Positions 10,483 through 22,587 are shown, counted from the first letter of the stretch. The stretch is DNA of 64,000 nt from Amoebophrya sp. A120 (GCA_905178155.1 CAJINV010000003.1:9431979-9495978), one strand, 5' to 3'. Numbers and translations: made by a program. The notes: a model not told the origin generated them from the letters alone.

Positions 10483-13400
10483 ATGTCAACGATTCCTGCA
10501 AAAAATACTGAAGAGATCATGACGGCAGATGGCGCGGAGTGCTCTACGGAACGCGAGCACCCTTCTGTAGAAGATATGCCCGTATCAGGGTCGACGAACA
10601 GCTCTCACCGACGGTTTTTATCCGACATCGTGACGAAGACCCTGGCGCACATCCCGAAGAAATATGTAGAGTGTCGAACCGAGTGCCAGCGCTGCCTTGA
10701 GCTACTTGCGGCAAAGACGCGGGACATAAGGGCTGAGAATGCAGTGGTCCAAGCTGACGAATTTTTTTCCATTTGGAAGCGTGGCATCGCAGACGCAGTT
10801 GGCGACGGCAATCAGGTGAAAATGATACAAACCCTGCTTTCAGGCCTTCACAAGATGGCGGAAGCAGGACTGGTTCGCGGCGCAGGACAGGATTACTCGC
10901 AAGAGGCGGAGGCGCCGCGATTGCTCATTGAAACTATCCTGGACACTGTCACTCACGCCACAAAATTTCCAGAGGAAACCGTACAGATGCAAGCAGTATT
11001 GGTCCTGGCTGCCCTTGTCGCTCACCCGCAGAGCGTCGTGCATCTGAGCGCCACACTGGTTATGGCAGTTGTTCGGACAGGCTTTCAAGTACACCAAGAT
11101 GCTCGGCAAGTAGTTGTGCTGAAATCAGTTCATTCGGCGCTGTTGCAAGTTGTAACAGTGATTGGTGACCGAATGGAGGCAGAATGCGAGGCTCTGATTC
11201 GGGGGGATCCTGAGCTCCAAGCGCGACGGGTAATGAACAACGACAAGCGGCCTCACTTGCAAAGTGGCAATAGTACTGAGCACGAACTACAACAAGCTGA
11301 GACGCGCAACAAGGGTGTGCAAAAAGAAGTACGAGTCGACTCCGGGCCGAAAGAAACACGAGAGGAGGCGCTACGTGTGTGGCTGAGCAGCTTTGTGACG
11401 ACCAGCTTGATTGACAAAACAGCTATGGCAGAAAGCCGCATGTTTGAGATTCTAGACGAAACCACGGGCGGGGTTGCTGGCAAATATGGGTGGTGCATCA
11501 TCTGCCGAGAACCAGCGCCGCACTATTGCTTGCAGACTGGGGACCCGGTCTGTTCCAAGGAGTGCAAGCAGAAAAACCTAGCGCGCGCAGATGAGATTCA
11601 CAAGCTATTCCCGCCTCCGTCACCCGGAGGAGGACCTCGACTTGCAAGCCTTCCGACCGACCAGAGACCTGTGTATGAGGAGTGTCAGCGGAGGACGCTA
11701 GAAGAAGGAGAAGAGGAAGAATACACGGGGCTGATAGTGCAGCACAGCAGGCGGATAGAAGAGCTCTCGTATTACCGATGCACCTCAGCGGTGTTTGAAG
11801 AGTTGTGCAAGATGTCCGGGCGAGGACCCACGAGCGCAGGTGTCGTACCGACCACCGAGTCGCCGACTGCATTGGCGGGTACGATAGCTCCACCTTCGGG
11901 TAATGCCACAACTACTCCTTTGAATAGTGCGCTGCACGCAAAAATGTCTAGCAACCGCGCGCCAACAGCGACCGGAGTCGTGGAGAAAGCGGGAGCTGCA
12001 TCAGTTAAGACAGAGGAGTCACCCGAAGCAAAAAGTGAAAGCAGATCTGGAATCAACGCCACGGCGCACGGCGTAGCGGATCAGAAATTTGTGAAGCAAA
12101 GGCGATTGACGCTCGAGCTAGTATCTCAGATGCTGAACAATGGCGGCCACTGCTTTCGCAACACCGAGAAATTTATACACTCGCTGAAAACATGTCTCTG
12201 TCTGGCGCTGATCAAAAACTGTGTCTCCGCGGTTCCGAGAATTTTCTCGCTCTCGTTTTCGATTTGCGTGGCTCTGATCGCTAACTTCCAGAAGTACCTG
12301 AAAGCGGAGGTGGGGATCTTCATGGAAAGCATTTTCTTGCGCATCTTGGAGTCACCCAACAGCACCTTTCAACACAAACAGCGAGTGCTGACTGTGTTCT
12401 ATAAACTCTGCACCGACGCCAAGACTTCAACGGAGCTCTTCCTGAATTACGACTGCGACGTGCTGGCGCAGAACCTGTTTGAGCGCGTCGTTGATGGTCT
12501 CGGGAAAATAGCTCAAGGGAAGTTCGCCGCAGTCGACTACAGCGTTTTGATCACAGTACCCCAGGAACAAGAGCTTCGCGTGTTGGCGCTGGAATCCCTC
12601 GTCGGTTTGATGGCATCGATGGTGGCACGTGCAAAGATTGAAGACGAGGAGGGAACAACGAGTTCTAGCCCTGACGAGGACGAGAGTGGAGCATCCTCAG
12701 GGAGAAGAAATGGGGAGCAGACAGTATGTGGTATGGAGCCGCACAGTGACCATGGTGCAACGCAGAGCATTGTGATGCAGGATATTGAAGTGCACGGAGC
12801 TGCAAGCAGCGACCAGAAGGTGGCAACGAAGATTCATGTGCGTACCGGTGCCGGGCAGCTCGAAAAGGCGGGGCGTTCACGCTCGTTTGACGTCGTCGGG
12901 CAAAAAGCGCGGAAAGGTCAGCTTCGTGACGCGATTCAGAAGTTTAACGCAAAACCCAGAAAAGGAGTCGAGCTGTTTTACAACTTGGGGTTCGTATCAC
13001 AATCACCGGAGTATGAGGCACACGCATTAGTGGAGTTTCTCCGGAGGACAAATGGCATAGACAAAACGGCGATCGGGGATTTCCTCGGTGAGCCAGCTGC
13101 CTTCAACCAGGAGTGCCTGAGTGCCATGGTGAACAAAAACTCATTTTCCAACATTCAGCTAGACAGCGCGCTTCGACTTTTTTTAGCTGACTTTCGGCTT
13201 CCCGGCGAGGCTCAGAAGATCGATCGCATGATGGAAAAATTCGCCGACAAGTACTGCGCCGACAACCCCGCGAACACGGAGTTCGGGGCGAACGCGGACT
13301 GCGCCTATGTCCTTGCCTTCTCCCTTGTAATGCTACAGACGGATCTGCACAACGGCAACATCAAAAATAAAATGACGGCGCAAGACTTTATAAATAATAA

Positions 13401-16400
13401 CCGGGGAATAAATGCAGGAGAAAGCCTATCTAAGGAGTACTTGTCAAGCCTGTATCGGAGCATTGCCGAGAATCCTATCACCCTCGATGACGACGACGAC
13501 AAGCGCGCCCGCATCGATTCGCAAAACGCAACTAGTCAAATGGCGAAAGTTGAGTTATTTTCCAAGGAGGTCGGCCTCGTAGTCGAGCGCTCGCAACGCG
13601 CTATCGAACAGCTTGAAAGCGATCGAGTAGAGGAGGACAACAGAACAGCCGACATGAGCGTTCTTAAGCGCACTGGGTCCGCCGTAGTTGAACACACAAC
13701 CGCTAACGGCCCAGAGACAGAGTCGGCGCGTTCGGCCGAGACGGTATTCCTAGTAGGTGGTACTGATGCTAGCGAAGTAGAAGAGGTAAGCACGACTCCA
13801 ATCGGAACTTCTTCGAGGGGCCCGCGGGAGCCTTCCCGCCTGTCGTCATCTCCTGGGAAGCGTTTATTTGTTTCGGAGAAGGAAGTTCCTTTCGGAGTAG
13901 CCGGCAAAGCGCTGTTCGAAGTTATCTGCTGGCCGCTTCTGGCGACGTTGTCTGTTCTTCTAGAAGCCACGAGCTGGGTGGAGCCGTCACAGGAATCCAG
14001 TAAAGGACCGAAGCAGCCTCTGGAGAACCGCGTGCTGCAGCTATGTGTCGAGGGGTTCCGCCATTGCGTTCGATTTAGTGCACGCCTTAGGCTGGAGACC
14101 GAGCGCGATGCATTTGTGTGTTCTCTCGCAAAATTCACCTACCTTGCAACGATCAAGGGCATTCAGCAAAAAAATATCGAGTGCATCAAAGCAATGCTCG
14201 AAATAGGCTTGTCGGAGGGAGACTTTCTTTCGTTTTCTTGGAGGCATGTTCTGCACTGCGTTTCCCACTTGGACCGACTGCAGATTATTCGGACGCAAAG
14301 GCCAGACGCCCATTCCTTCGAACAAGAGGGGGATCCGGGCCAAACCGTTTCGGCTACCACAGACGGACCATGTATAGTTGTCTTCTGGTTTATTTGTATT
14401 TTGTGAACTTGATGGCTTCTTCTACTGGCGTTTTCATTGTTGGTTCTGGTCTCATACTGCAAGCTCAGCTTTGCATCAGCTTCAACATTTATAAAAACGA
14501 AAATTGTTGTAGTTGTTGTTCTTGTGCGAACTAAGCATTCTAAGTATGCGTGCGTAATGTTTTCTCAGCGAATCATGACGTACAAGAAATCTACCAAAAA
14601 GTGCGCCGGAGTGCAGATTTGTCGGCGGCGACGAGTGACACTTCGCGCACTTCCTCCAGCCGTACAGCTACCGCTTTATCAAATGTAAAAATGTCTGGGT
14701 CTGGAAGAATCCAACTTGTCATGCTGATTTTGGATTCTAAAAAAATCTGTATTGCATGAGCAGCAAAGAGAGTCCGAATTTTGCAGCACGGAAAGCGCAT
14801 TTGTCATGCGGAATAGGCATCAGGAAGCCCTCTAAAAATCTGTGATGCTAGGGCATGCATCACAGACTTGAGGAGTCATGCAAAATGTGCATGACAAACC
14901 CGGCAATCTTCCAGACCCAGACATTTTTACATTTGATACGCTTCTCATCAGAACAAAACTGCGCGGCGCAAAATCGGAACTGGGGTGACAGGACTTGTGC
15001 GGCTTAGTGAAGAGGATCGCTCGGTGGAGGCGTTGAACTCCGAGGCTATACTTTCCCAGTTGAACACGAGCAACGCCATCGAGAACCTCTTCGAGAGAAG
15101 CGTCGCGCTGAACGCGAGGGGAATAGTTGACTTCGTGTCCGCGCTGTGTGAGGTGTCCGCTGACGAGATGAATCTTCACCAGAATGATGAGGATACGATC
15201 GACATCCGGACTTTCTCACTGCAGAAGTTGGTGGAAGTTGCTGACGCAAATATGTACTCGCGGATCCGGCTTGTTTGGCGCCGAATTTGGCTGGTGCTAT
15301 CCCAGCACTTCGGGGAAGTTTGCTCCCGTATCACGAATCCGAGCGTTTGTCTTTTCGCGCTCGACTCACTACGGCAGCTGATCTCAAAGTTTTTGGATCG
15401 TGATGAGTTGAGTAATTTCGAATTTCAAAGCGAGATGCTCAGACCGCTGGAGCTGGTACTCATGAACCCCTCGACGTCTATGAACGCAAAGCATTTCGCG
15501 ATTACTACTGTACGGGCTCTTATGGAAACACGGTCAGGAAACATCAAGTCCGGGTGGAGGTCGATTTTACAGATTTTGCAGGCTGCCACGCGAACAGGAG
15601 CGATGCGAATCTCCTCTAATGCAGGGGAGTACCAGCAGCAGCAGCAGCAACACACGCAGCAGCGGTCACTGTCACCAGCGGGGAGTGCAACATCTACAAA
15701 TCCTAGCGTAGTTGGTGGCGTAGCCTCACTGTCAGAGCGCCGAGCTTTCGTCCAGAAAGCATTCGCAGTGATGCAGCATATTGCTGAAAAACACCAGGAG
15801 CATTTCTTCGCGAACTTTTCAGAGGGAATGCAAGCTGTTGTCGCTTTCGCGCAGTGTCTTGTTCTACCAACGATAGAGGCCACCGAAGCCGTGCAGCTTA
15901 TCTTCCTGTTTGCCCGAGTGCTCGCCGCCCAGGAGAAGGCTCGAATAAATATTCTAGATACAAATGTAAAAACGAGACGGAGCACGAGCAGCGAACGCAG
16001 AGAAATTGACGAGACCGAAAGCAACAAGGTCCGCAGTAACCAGCCCGGATCGCGACACCACTCAGGGGATGACGCCGCTGACAGGGAAAATGGGGAGCGA
16101 AGTGCAATCGGTGCGGCGACCAGCGCGACGACGTCGATGAGCCCTGCTTCCTCGCGGAATCTCAGCCCCAGTGCACGGACGTATTGGCTTCCGCTCCTAC
16201 ATGGTTTATCTACATTGTCAGCTGATAGTCGAAGGGAAGTACGGTCCCGAGCTTTATCTGGATTATTCGAAGTACTGAAGGAGCACGGAGGGGAATGCTT
16301 CGACGCCGACACTTGGCAAGCGACATTTCGGGCCGTGCTCTTTCCTCTTTTCGACGATATTCAGCTCGAGCAGACGACTGGTACTGAGTTCGCCATGAAA

Positions 16401-17618
16401 AAGCAGGACGCTTGGTGTTTGGCTGCTCTCAGCAACTGCGTTGTCCTGATTGAAGCGCATTTCGAGGCGCTGGCTTTCGTGTTCGAGGATTTTCTTTCGG
16501 TTCTGGTAGGCATGGCGACTCACAGTTCGGAGTATATCGCGCGGCTTGGGGTTGAGGCTCTCAAACAGCTCATTGGAAAGACTGGCCACAAGTTGTCCGG
16601 TAATCACTGGGCGGTCGTCGCAAAGGGTGTGCAGGCTCTATTCCACAAAACGATGCCTGTTGCGATCCAGGATGATTTGTACTCCGCCCTAATGGCGGAG
16701 AAGGTCAAGGACAAGGGAAACAGTATCGACCGCACCGCTGCCGCTGGTAATAACAGCAATGTCGGCCACGAGGGAGCAAGAACAGCATTACCTACTACTG
16801 GGATAGGGATTGGAACGGCAGCAAGCGCTGCGCTCACTGCTCACCCGCAGCAACTACATCAGCCGGGGGACGTCGGCGGCGTTGACGAAGTGACCAAAGC
16901 TGTTGTAACTGGATGCGTGGTGCAGTTGCTCCTGATCGACTGTGTTCACAGTATCTTCCAAGGGCACGGGACAAGACTGCCTCGGGAAGTAGTGATCACG
17001 CTGCTAGCAGCACTTGAAGCTAGCTTCTCTTTCGCTCACGAATTCAACCAGAAGATCTCACTTCGCATGGAACTGAAGCGATTGGGTTTCATGCGGGACA
17101 TGCGCGACTTGCCGGGTCTGCTCAAGCAAGAGCGCGAGGGTCTCACGTGCTACTTGGGTATTCTTTTTGCGTTGAGCCAAATGGATCGCCTTGATGCCGA
17201 GTTGTGTGACAAGCTGATCTCGTGCGCCCGCTCAGTAATCCACAACTACGTCCGGAAAGAGAGGCAGATGCATAATATGATACGCGACGGGGATGACGAG
17301 GTGTACGCAGTCGAAATCGAGCGAGAGACAACGGGCCTGCAACCGATCATCACGCAAGTCATCTTGCAGAACCTTCTACACGCAGGGGAAAAACTTTATT
17401 CGAAGAGCAAGGAGGAAACGTCAGGTGAGTTGGATCGAAAGGGACCCGCTAGCGACAACGGAGAATCCAGTGTCCTCTCGGTCAAAGACATAGCGGACGC
17501 TGACGGCATTGGGATAAGAGAGCCGGGCCCGGGCGCAAACAGTAAAGACGAGTTGCGCAGTGAGATGGGAAGTAACCTTTTCAAGGCAGTGTGCTATCAA
17601 GATCAGAACCGCGTTTAG
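10483..17618 (+). CDS. Large Sec7-domain Arf guanine-nucleotide exchange factor (BIG/Sec7 type)
   Basis: Catalyses GDP/GTP exchange on Arf GTPases; the family acts at the trans-Golgi in vesicle formation. Model: exon 1 10483-14371, exon 2 14569-14676, exon 3 14944-17618, giving 2223 residues, longer than human BIG1/BIG2 (about 1800). Order: DCB-like N-terminus (about 45-235), Cys/His cluster (338-361), HUS domain (about 436-690), Sec7 domain (about 812-1000), then HDS-like helical repeats in exons 1 and 3. The Sec7 domain has FNAKPRKGVE at its start and the glutamic finger E870 in GDFLGE. Its RLPGEAQKID and MLQTDLHN motifs are intact. Residues F946, S947, D954 and M964 match positions 190, 191, 198 and 208 of ARNO; three of the four are the brefeldin-sensitive type. 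Exon 3 begins with the family's region after HDS1 (IVDFVSALCEVS) and carries a Gln run. The start is the first ATG of the open frame. Intron 1 is GT-AG; intron 2 is a mobile element. Confidence 0.93.
14372..14568 (+). other. Canonical intron 1 of the Arf-GEF gene
   Basis: A 197-bp intron with donor GTATAG and acceptor TTTTCTCAG preceded by a T/G-rich tract. Exon 1 ends after the first base of a codon and the acceptor supplies the other two, so the frame joins perfectly to the short second exon. Without this intron the first frame stops at 14406. The sequence holds (GTT)-like runs but no terminal inverted repeats, unlike the following intron. Confidence 0.8.
14677..14938 (+). mobile_element. 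Introner-like element forming intron 2 of the Arf-GEF gene
   Basis: A 262-bp element whose first 32 bases (14677-14708) are the exact reverse complement of its last 32 (14907-14938). The inverted arms continue imperfectly for about 20 more bases. It is flanked by the direct repeat CGCTT at 14672-14676 and 14939-14943, a target-site duplication. The Arf-GEF frame is open up to the left copy, hits stops inside the element, and is open again after the right copy. Deleting element plus one duplication (267 bp) rejoins the frame exactly. No placement of the boundary within the duplication gives GT-AG. An internal hairpin (CTGTGATG / CATCACAG) lies near 14840-14875. It has no coding capacity, so any transposition would need proteins supplied elsewhere. 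Confidence 0.85.
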
Positions 17619-18770
17619 CGATCTATTCTTGTCGCATAAAGCAAGACGTTGTATTTGTATGATGTTGAAGCGAGAACAAAGACGCGAGAGACGGCCTTGA
17701 GCCAGATCGTGTTCTACTTATACTAGCCGGGGGGAAGGAACTTCTATCCCGGCGACAAGACGGACGCACGGGGGGGAAAAAGCAGAATTAGACGGGGAGG
17801 TCAGAAGGCAGTAATGGCTCACGCGGAAAATTGTCCTGGGTCATTGTTTCTGTAGAGAAATCGCCGATACTAGAGGCTGGCGACTGCGGGCGCATTTTGT
17901 GTGAATTTCTCTCGTCGGGAGATTTTTTGCTGAACGGGTGGGGGCTGTACGACGGTGGATCTTGTCCCGTGTTTCAGTTCGCGCGCATTAGTTTGCGAGA
18001 TCTAGAAGGACGTGCGGGCATGTAGATCCAGCGCCCACCTTGCTGCTGAACCTGAAGCGTATAGCCTTGTGTCAGCCGGCTGAGCCGCCGGATGGGATTG
18101 CTGGCTACGGCAGAGGGCTTGCCTCCTTCTCTCTGATTGGTTAAAATGTGGTCCCGTATAGCGGCCATGGAGCGCGCCATCGCCGCCCCTTCGGGTGCCT
18201 GCCTGCTGTCGACTGCCTGCGGTCGGCGCTGCGGTGAGGCCAGGCGAGTGCGGCGGCTCCTTCTTTACGTGTGAAACTGCTTGCAGTCGAGTCCCGGGCG
18301 TGTATTTGTTTGTGTATACAGATGCGGGCGCGCAACAAGCTGGCATGTCCGGGCCGAATTTCAGCGAATCTTGTTCAGCCCATGCGTGGACCCCGCTAGA
18401 AGTATGCTGCTTTGTGAACGGGCTGCCTTTTGGGGACTATGCGCGGCGGCCCGCCTTCTACCGCGCTTTCGTTTTTGAGATCCGAAGGCATTTGCGACCA
18501 CTTAGGTCCGCCGCGCGCCCTGATGCCTGGGCGCCGTTCTGCGAGCAGCAACCGAGATAGGCAGCAGCGCGCGCCGAATCTTGTGGTGCCCAAACATAGC
18601 GCCACTTCCCACTGCCCCGCCCCCAGAGTGTCAGCAGCCGGCTAGCTTTGCGCGCATTCGGAAGGGCGCGGCGTGAAATTTACTGGCGGCTTCAGCATTG
18701 GGACCCTCGCAAGACGTCTGCTCTTGCCTCGCTCTTTTGATATAGTATTTAACGAAGACGTAACGAAAAG
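17619..18770. other. 3' flank of the Arf-GEF gene
   Basis: No gene recognised. A purine-rich stretch with G runs lies at 17730-17800. Open frames of 60-120 codons (for example 18195-18560 +) overlap others on both strands and carry no motif. Confidence 0.3.
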
Positions 18771-19256
18771 CAAAAAGCAAGCGCGCCAGCCTCGTGAAGC
18801 CCGCCCGCGTGCTATAGTCCCGACGTTTTTCGGCTTTTCGGGGCGTTCGGAACCGGGGTCATGCCGCTCAGTCTAGCTTCGGGCCAGGAGATTTCTAAAT
18901 TTGCAATAAGTTGCTTGGTTTTATTTTCAGTGGCCGCCACGCCACGCGGTAAAGTATTACCAACCTCCGGGGCGCGGGGGGCCCGGAAAGGCTGGGACGC
19001 TGCGAAGGCCACGGCAATCGTGATCGTGGCACCCGCGCGCCCTCTGCCCGCCTCCTGGCGTTGTTTTCAGTTAGTGGCAGTAGTTGTGAGGGCAAGAGGG
19101 GCGCAGGAGCTGCCTACTGGGCGGCCGGCGTTTGCCCACTTTGTTGCGGCCACGGCCACCCATGACGATTTGCATGCGTCGGCCCCCCATCCCGGGGGGG
19201 ACAAAAAATCGGAACGACCTCACAACTTCCGCCCCGGCGGCTATGTTTGGCACTAG
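18770..19256 (+). repeat. Diverged copy of the 700-bp MITE-like repeat (3' part)
   Basis: Matches the right half of the element at 21858-22587. It has a GTGCTATAG...CCCGACG block, an ATTTCTAAATTTGC block, and the right end GACCTCACAAC followed by TTCCGCCCCGGCGGCTATG. The middle is diverged or replaced. The left terminus and the GCGGCCGC hairpin are not seen, so this is a truncated or old copy. Confidence 0.6.
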
Positions 19257-20520
19257 ACCCCCAGCGTGTTGGTGTGCAATGTTGCTCGAATCGGGCGTAT
19301 TCTTCCTCGCAACGCAATTCGGAAATACGGCGCGCGCCTGCGTGTACTAAGGTGGTAGCTTTGGATTTGGTCTTGATATGTGCCCCACTTTGTTTCCCCT
19401 TTTGGCGGACCTTTGTTTGAGTAGTAGCCATGAACTCCGCGCTGTCGTTCGGGAGGTGCTTCTGCAAAACGTCGCGCCGCTGCTGCAGCTCTGAAGAAAG
19501 TCTGTGAAGGTGCGGCCCATCGAGCCAGTTCCAGTTCTTGCGACATCGCTCGACTTTGAACCGACGGGACGACCGCAATCCTTCGCGCTCCGCGCGATTT
19601 TGCATTTGTGCTGTTCAGTTCTTTTATACTCGCGACGCCAGTCAGGTTGGAGCAAACGCGGTAGACTACGAACCAACGAAACCAGTAGAGCGAAATAGGG
19701 AACAGCTACGGCATGCCTAGTCTGTGTGGTGTACTTATGCGCATGTTCATCTAGTGCCCTGACGTGAGATGTTGTTTTCTTTTCTGCTGCACCACGGAGC
19801 TCTTCTGTACTGCCCGAAGCACGGCTGCGCGTGTTCGCTGTCAGCCTAGAGAGTTAGAGGGCTCTTCGAATGAAAAGGACGGCAAGAAGCCATATCTCCA
19901 GTGGCGCGCAAGCCGTCGGCGTAGCGGACAAAAGAATCCAGCCGATGCACGCGCCGACGGTCCGAGTCCACACTTCGTAGGTGTTCACAGCTGGGATAGC
20001 GGAAGAATGGCCGTGTCTGCAGTACGATGTCCCGCGTACGGGTTCTGCCATGCTAGATCGAGCACATGATCATGGATGACATTGCCAAGAACGCGACCTG
20101 CTTTCGCTTTTATCTCTGTATCGCGAACGCCTCCTGCCGCATCGTGACAGAACGAGTTCGATCTTAGATCCATTGCAAGGCCGCAACCAATGCAAAACAA
20201 TAGACAAAGCACCTTCGTATTTCTAGTTGTTCCTGCCGAAGATGGCAGACAGCCTCTTTATATCAGGATTCGGTGTATGTTGTGCGTCCCCGGGGGAGAT
20301 GCCGGGTTACCAAGGTCCACTGGATTTCTCTTCTTGCATTCGTTTGCCACACAACCAAAAGAGAAAAATGCAATCCAGATATTTTTATTGCACATGTACA
20401 CGCCAAAAGCAAAAGATTAATGCGAGCTGGCACGCGTTGGCGTTCTCTGAATTCGCGGCCGAGGCCAAGAGTGTTCCAAGTATGTGCTTATTACATGTGC
20501 TACTGCTTATATGTGCCTAT
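19257..20520. other. Intergenic region, nothing recognised
   Basis: Mixed DNA without a recognisable gene. Frames of 60-160 codons overlap on both strands around 19114-19700 and 19764-20212; none shows a domain or a well-placed ATG with distinctive composition. No tandem repeat is evident. Confidence 0.3.
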
Positions 20521-21160
20521 ATAGTGTGAGATCACGAGCGTTCTAGTCGTGCGGCTTTTTTGCCACGTCCCACACAAAATGCTTGGGAGTTTCCAATCGG
20601 CCGGAAGTGCTTTTACATTTACCAAGCGGCCGGGGCTTTGATAGCAAGCAAGCCTAGTGGTATTCTATGGTATGTCGCTTCGTAAAACGATGCAAGGGGG
20701 CCGGCAAAAGGGGCGCCCTTCTGAGGCGCCTACCGCCTGGGCTTCTGGCGGTTTGAGGCGCCCAGAAAAGGACACCAAAAAAGCACCAGCCCGAGAAAAG
20801 CACCGGATCCGCATGGTGTTCGCCTCATTTCGGCCCACGCCCGGGCCTCGCAAAGGACGCCACCAAAGTCGGCTGCTTCAGGGCGGTACTGAAGGCCAGA
20901 GGCCGCGTTTTCTTATTAACAAGGAAACGGAAAACAAAAAAAGCGCGCCCCGCCAAAAAGTGAAAGCGAGTCCGTATGCTATTGGCCCGATTCCGGTCTT
21001 CCAAGGGGCCGGCTCTTGTGGGGGCCTAGTGGGGGCCTTAGCATGTAGGGAAGGCTTTCCTTTTCGAACCCGCAGGGGTGGCAACTTTGGGCCGTTATTT
21101 TTGCCCGCCGGTGCTGTGCCTTCGTGCAATCATAGCATTACGCCCGGCGGCATACTGGCC
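20521..21160 (+). repeat. Diverged copy of the 700-bp MITE-like repeat
   Basis: Begins with a diverged left end (ATAGTGTGAGATCACGAGCG). It continues through GGCCGGAAGTGCTTTTACAT and AAAACGATGCAAGGGGGCC, and carries the family core GGGGCGCCCTTCTGAGGCGC near 20710. Similarity then weakens, and the right end is tentatively the CCCGGCGGCATA near 21140. A long + frame (20657-21364) runs through it and is not considered a gene. Confidence 0.65.
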
Positions 21161-21262
21161 ATAGCGGTTGCGTCGCTTGTTGGCTTCAAGTCAGAAAGAC
21201 CGCTGCGACGTTATTACCCCCGCGAAAAGGCGGCTAGTGTTGGCATTGCCAGGCTCCTGGAG

Positions 21263-21412
21263 TGCGGTTGTTGGCTCCTTTTTGTTTTTCTCTCCGGCGC
21301 CGGACGTCGTTACGGTGTCAGTCGGGTTTTCTGTGTTTATGTTTGGCATTGTGGAGGTCTGTGAGCAGCCGCTGCGGGAGTGAAAGTCGCTGAGTGGTGG
21401 TCTGCGAGAGTG
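21263..21412 (+). repeat. Dispersed repeat family 2, copy 1
   Basis: About 150 bp nearly identical to 41345-41494. Shared words include GCGGTTGTTGGCTCCTTTTT, TCTCTCCGGCGCCGGACGTC, TTTGGCATTG and GAGGTCTGTGAGCAGCC. It lies just downstream of the diverged MITE copy. No coding or RNA function is visible. Confidence 0.75.
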
Positions 21413-21857
21413 ATAAGTTGAAACGCTTGACGTCGCCAGCTATTTCCAAAAGGAAGATATTACGTATAATGGAGCGATAGCACCACTCACCTTAAGCTTA
21501 AAAAGTCAAAAATTTTTTGATAATGTATTTGCACTGCAAAAGCCATCATCTCAAAGACTATACCGAGACGGCTGTTGTTGGGTGCGATCGGGGGCGAACC
21601 TGATCAGGTGAGGCGGCTTTTGAAGGTATGAGATTGAAAATAGCTATCGAAGCGTCAGGATCGAAATCCACAGAGTTGAAATGATTTAGCATGCAAAAGC
21701 CAGTGTTGCAGGGATGGCAGGCGAGGCAGATTGTGAACCTGTTTAGCGTTTGGGATAGAACTGCTAAAGTAGTATGACAAAAGCGGTCTTCTGCGTCCAA
21801 ACAGGATGACAAATTGGACTCCGGTGCTCGGAAAATTTTTCATGTGCCGTTTGATAT
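21413..21857. other. Spacer, nothing recognised
   Basis: A somewhat AT-richer spacer between repeat family 2 and the next MITE copy. Minus-strand frames of 70-84 codons overlap here and show no motif. Confidence 0.3.
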
Positions 21858-22587
21858 GTAGTGAGGTCACCGAACGGTTCTAACCGGGGAGTTTTTTTGC
21901 CATCTCCCGTGAAAAACGACCGGCAGTTTTCAATCGGCCGGAAGCGTTTTTTGACATAAAAGATTTCCATTTATCAATCGGTCGGGGCTTTGCCGTCAAA
22001 CAAGCCCGGGCGGATTCTATCGGTTCCCGATTGATAAAACGACGCAAGGGAGCCGCCAAAAGGGGCGCCCTTCTGAGGCGCCCAGCGCACCTATTTCCAT
22101 CGATTTGGGGCGCCCAAAAAGGGGCGCGCAAAAAGCTTGCCCAAAATCAGAACAGCGAAACAGCATGGCACGGCCGCGATTTCGGAGCATTTTGGGCGGC
22201 CGCGAAAGCGGCCGCCTTTTCGCCGGTTTCAGAGCCTGGGAAGCTTTGCAAAAAGCGCCGGAGGGAAAAATAAAAACGCGAAAAAGAGAAAGCGCCCCGG
22301 ACGCGCAAAGCCAATCCGCATGCTATGGGCCCGATTTTTCTTCGCTTTTTGGGCGCCCCCCGTGGCACCCGGATCGGCTCCATAGCATGGGGGCTAGCTC
22401 GCGGAAAGGAATTTCGGAGATTTGCCAAAAGTTGCGATGTTTATCGAGCGGCCGCCATACCGTGCGGCCTAACGTTACTCACGGCGGTATGGCGAACCCA
22501 GAAAAAGCAAGGCCGCGGCCAAGTCGATGGCCGGCAAGAAAACGCCCACGACCTCACTACCTCCGCCCCGGCGGCTATATTTGGTAA
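21858..22587 (+). mobile_element. MITE-like repeat, best-preserved copy
   Basis: The left end GTAGTGAGGTC at 21858 is the exact reverse complement of GACCTCACTAC at 22550-22560. A conserved tail (CTCCGCCCCGGCGGCTAT) continues past the right repeat. Inside lie the core GGGGCGCCCTTCTGAGGCGC near 22060 and a perfect 9-bp hairpin GGCGGCCGC-GAAA-GCGGCCGCC followed by TTTT at about 22196-22221. A second stem (CGCCATACCG / CGGTATGGCG) lies near 22452-22493. The same layout recurs at 38440-39176. No transposase is present, so it would be non-autonomous. Confidence 0.8.
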
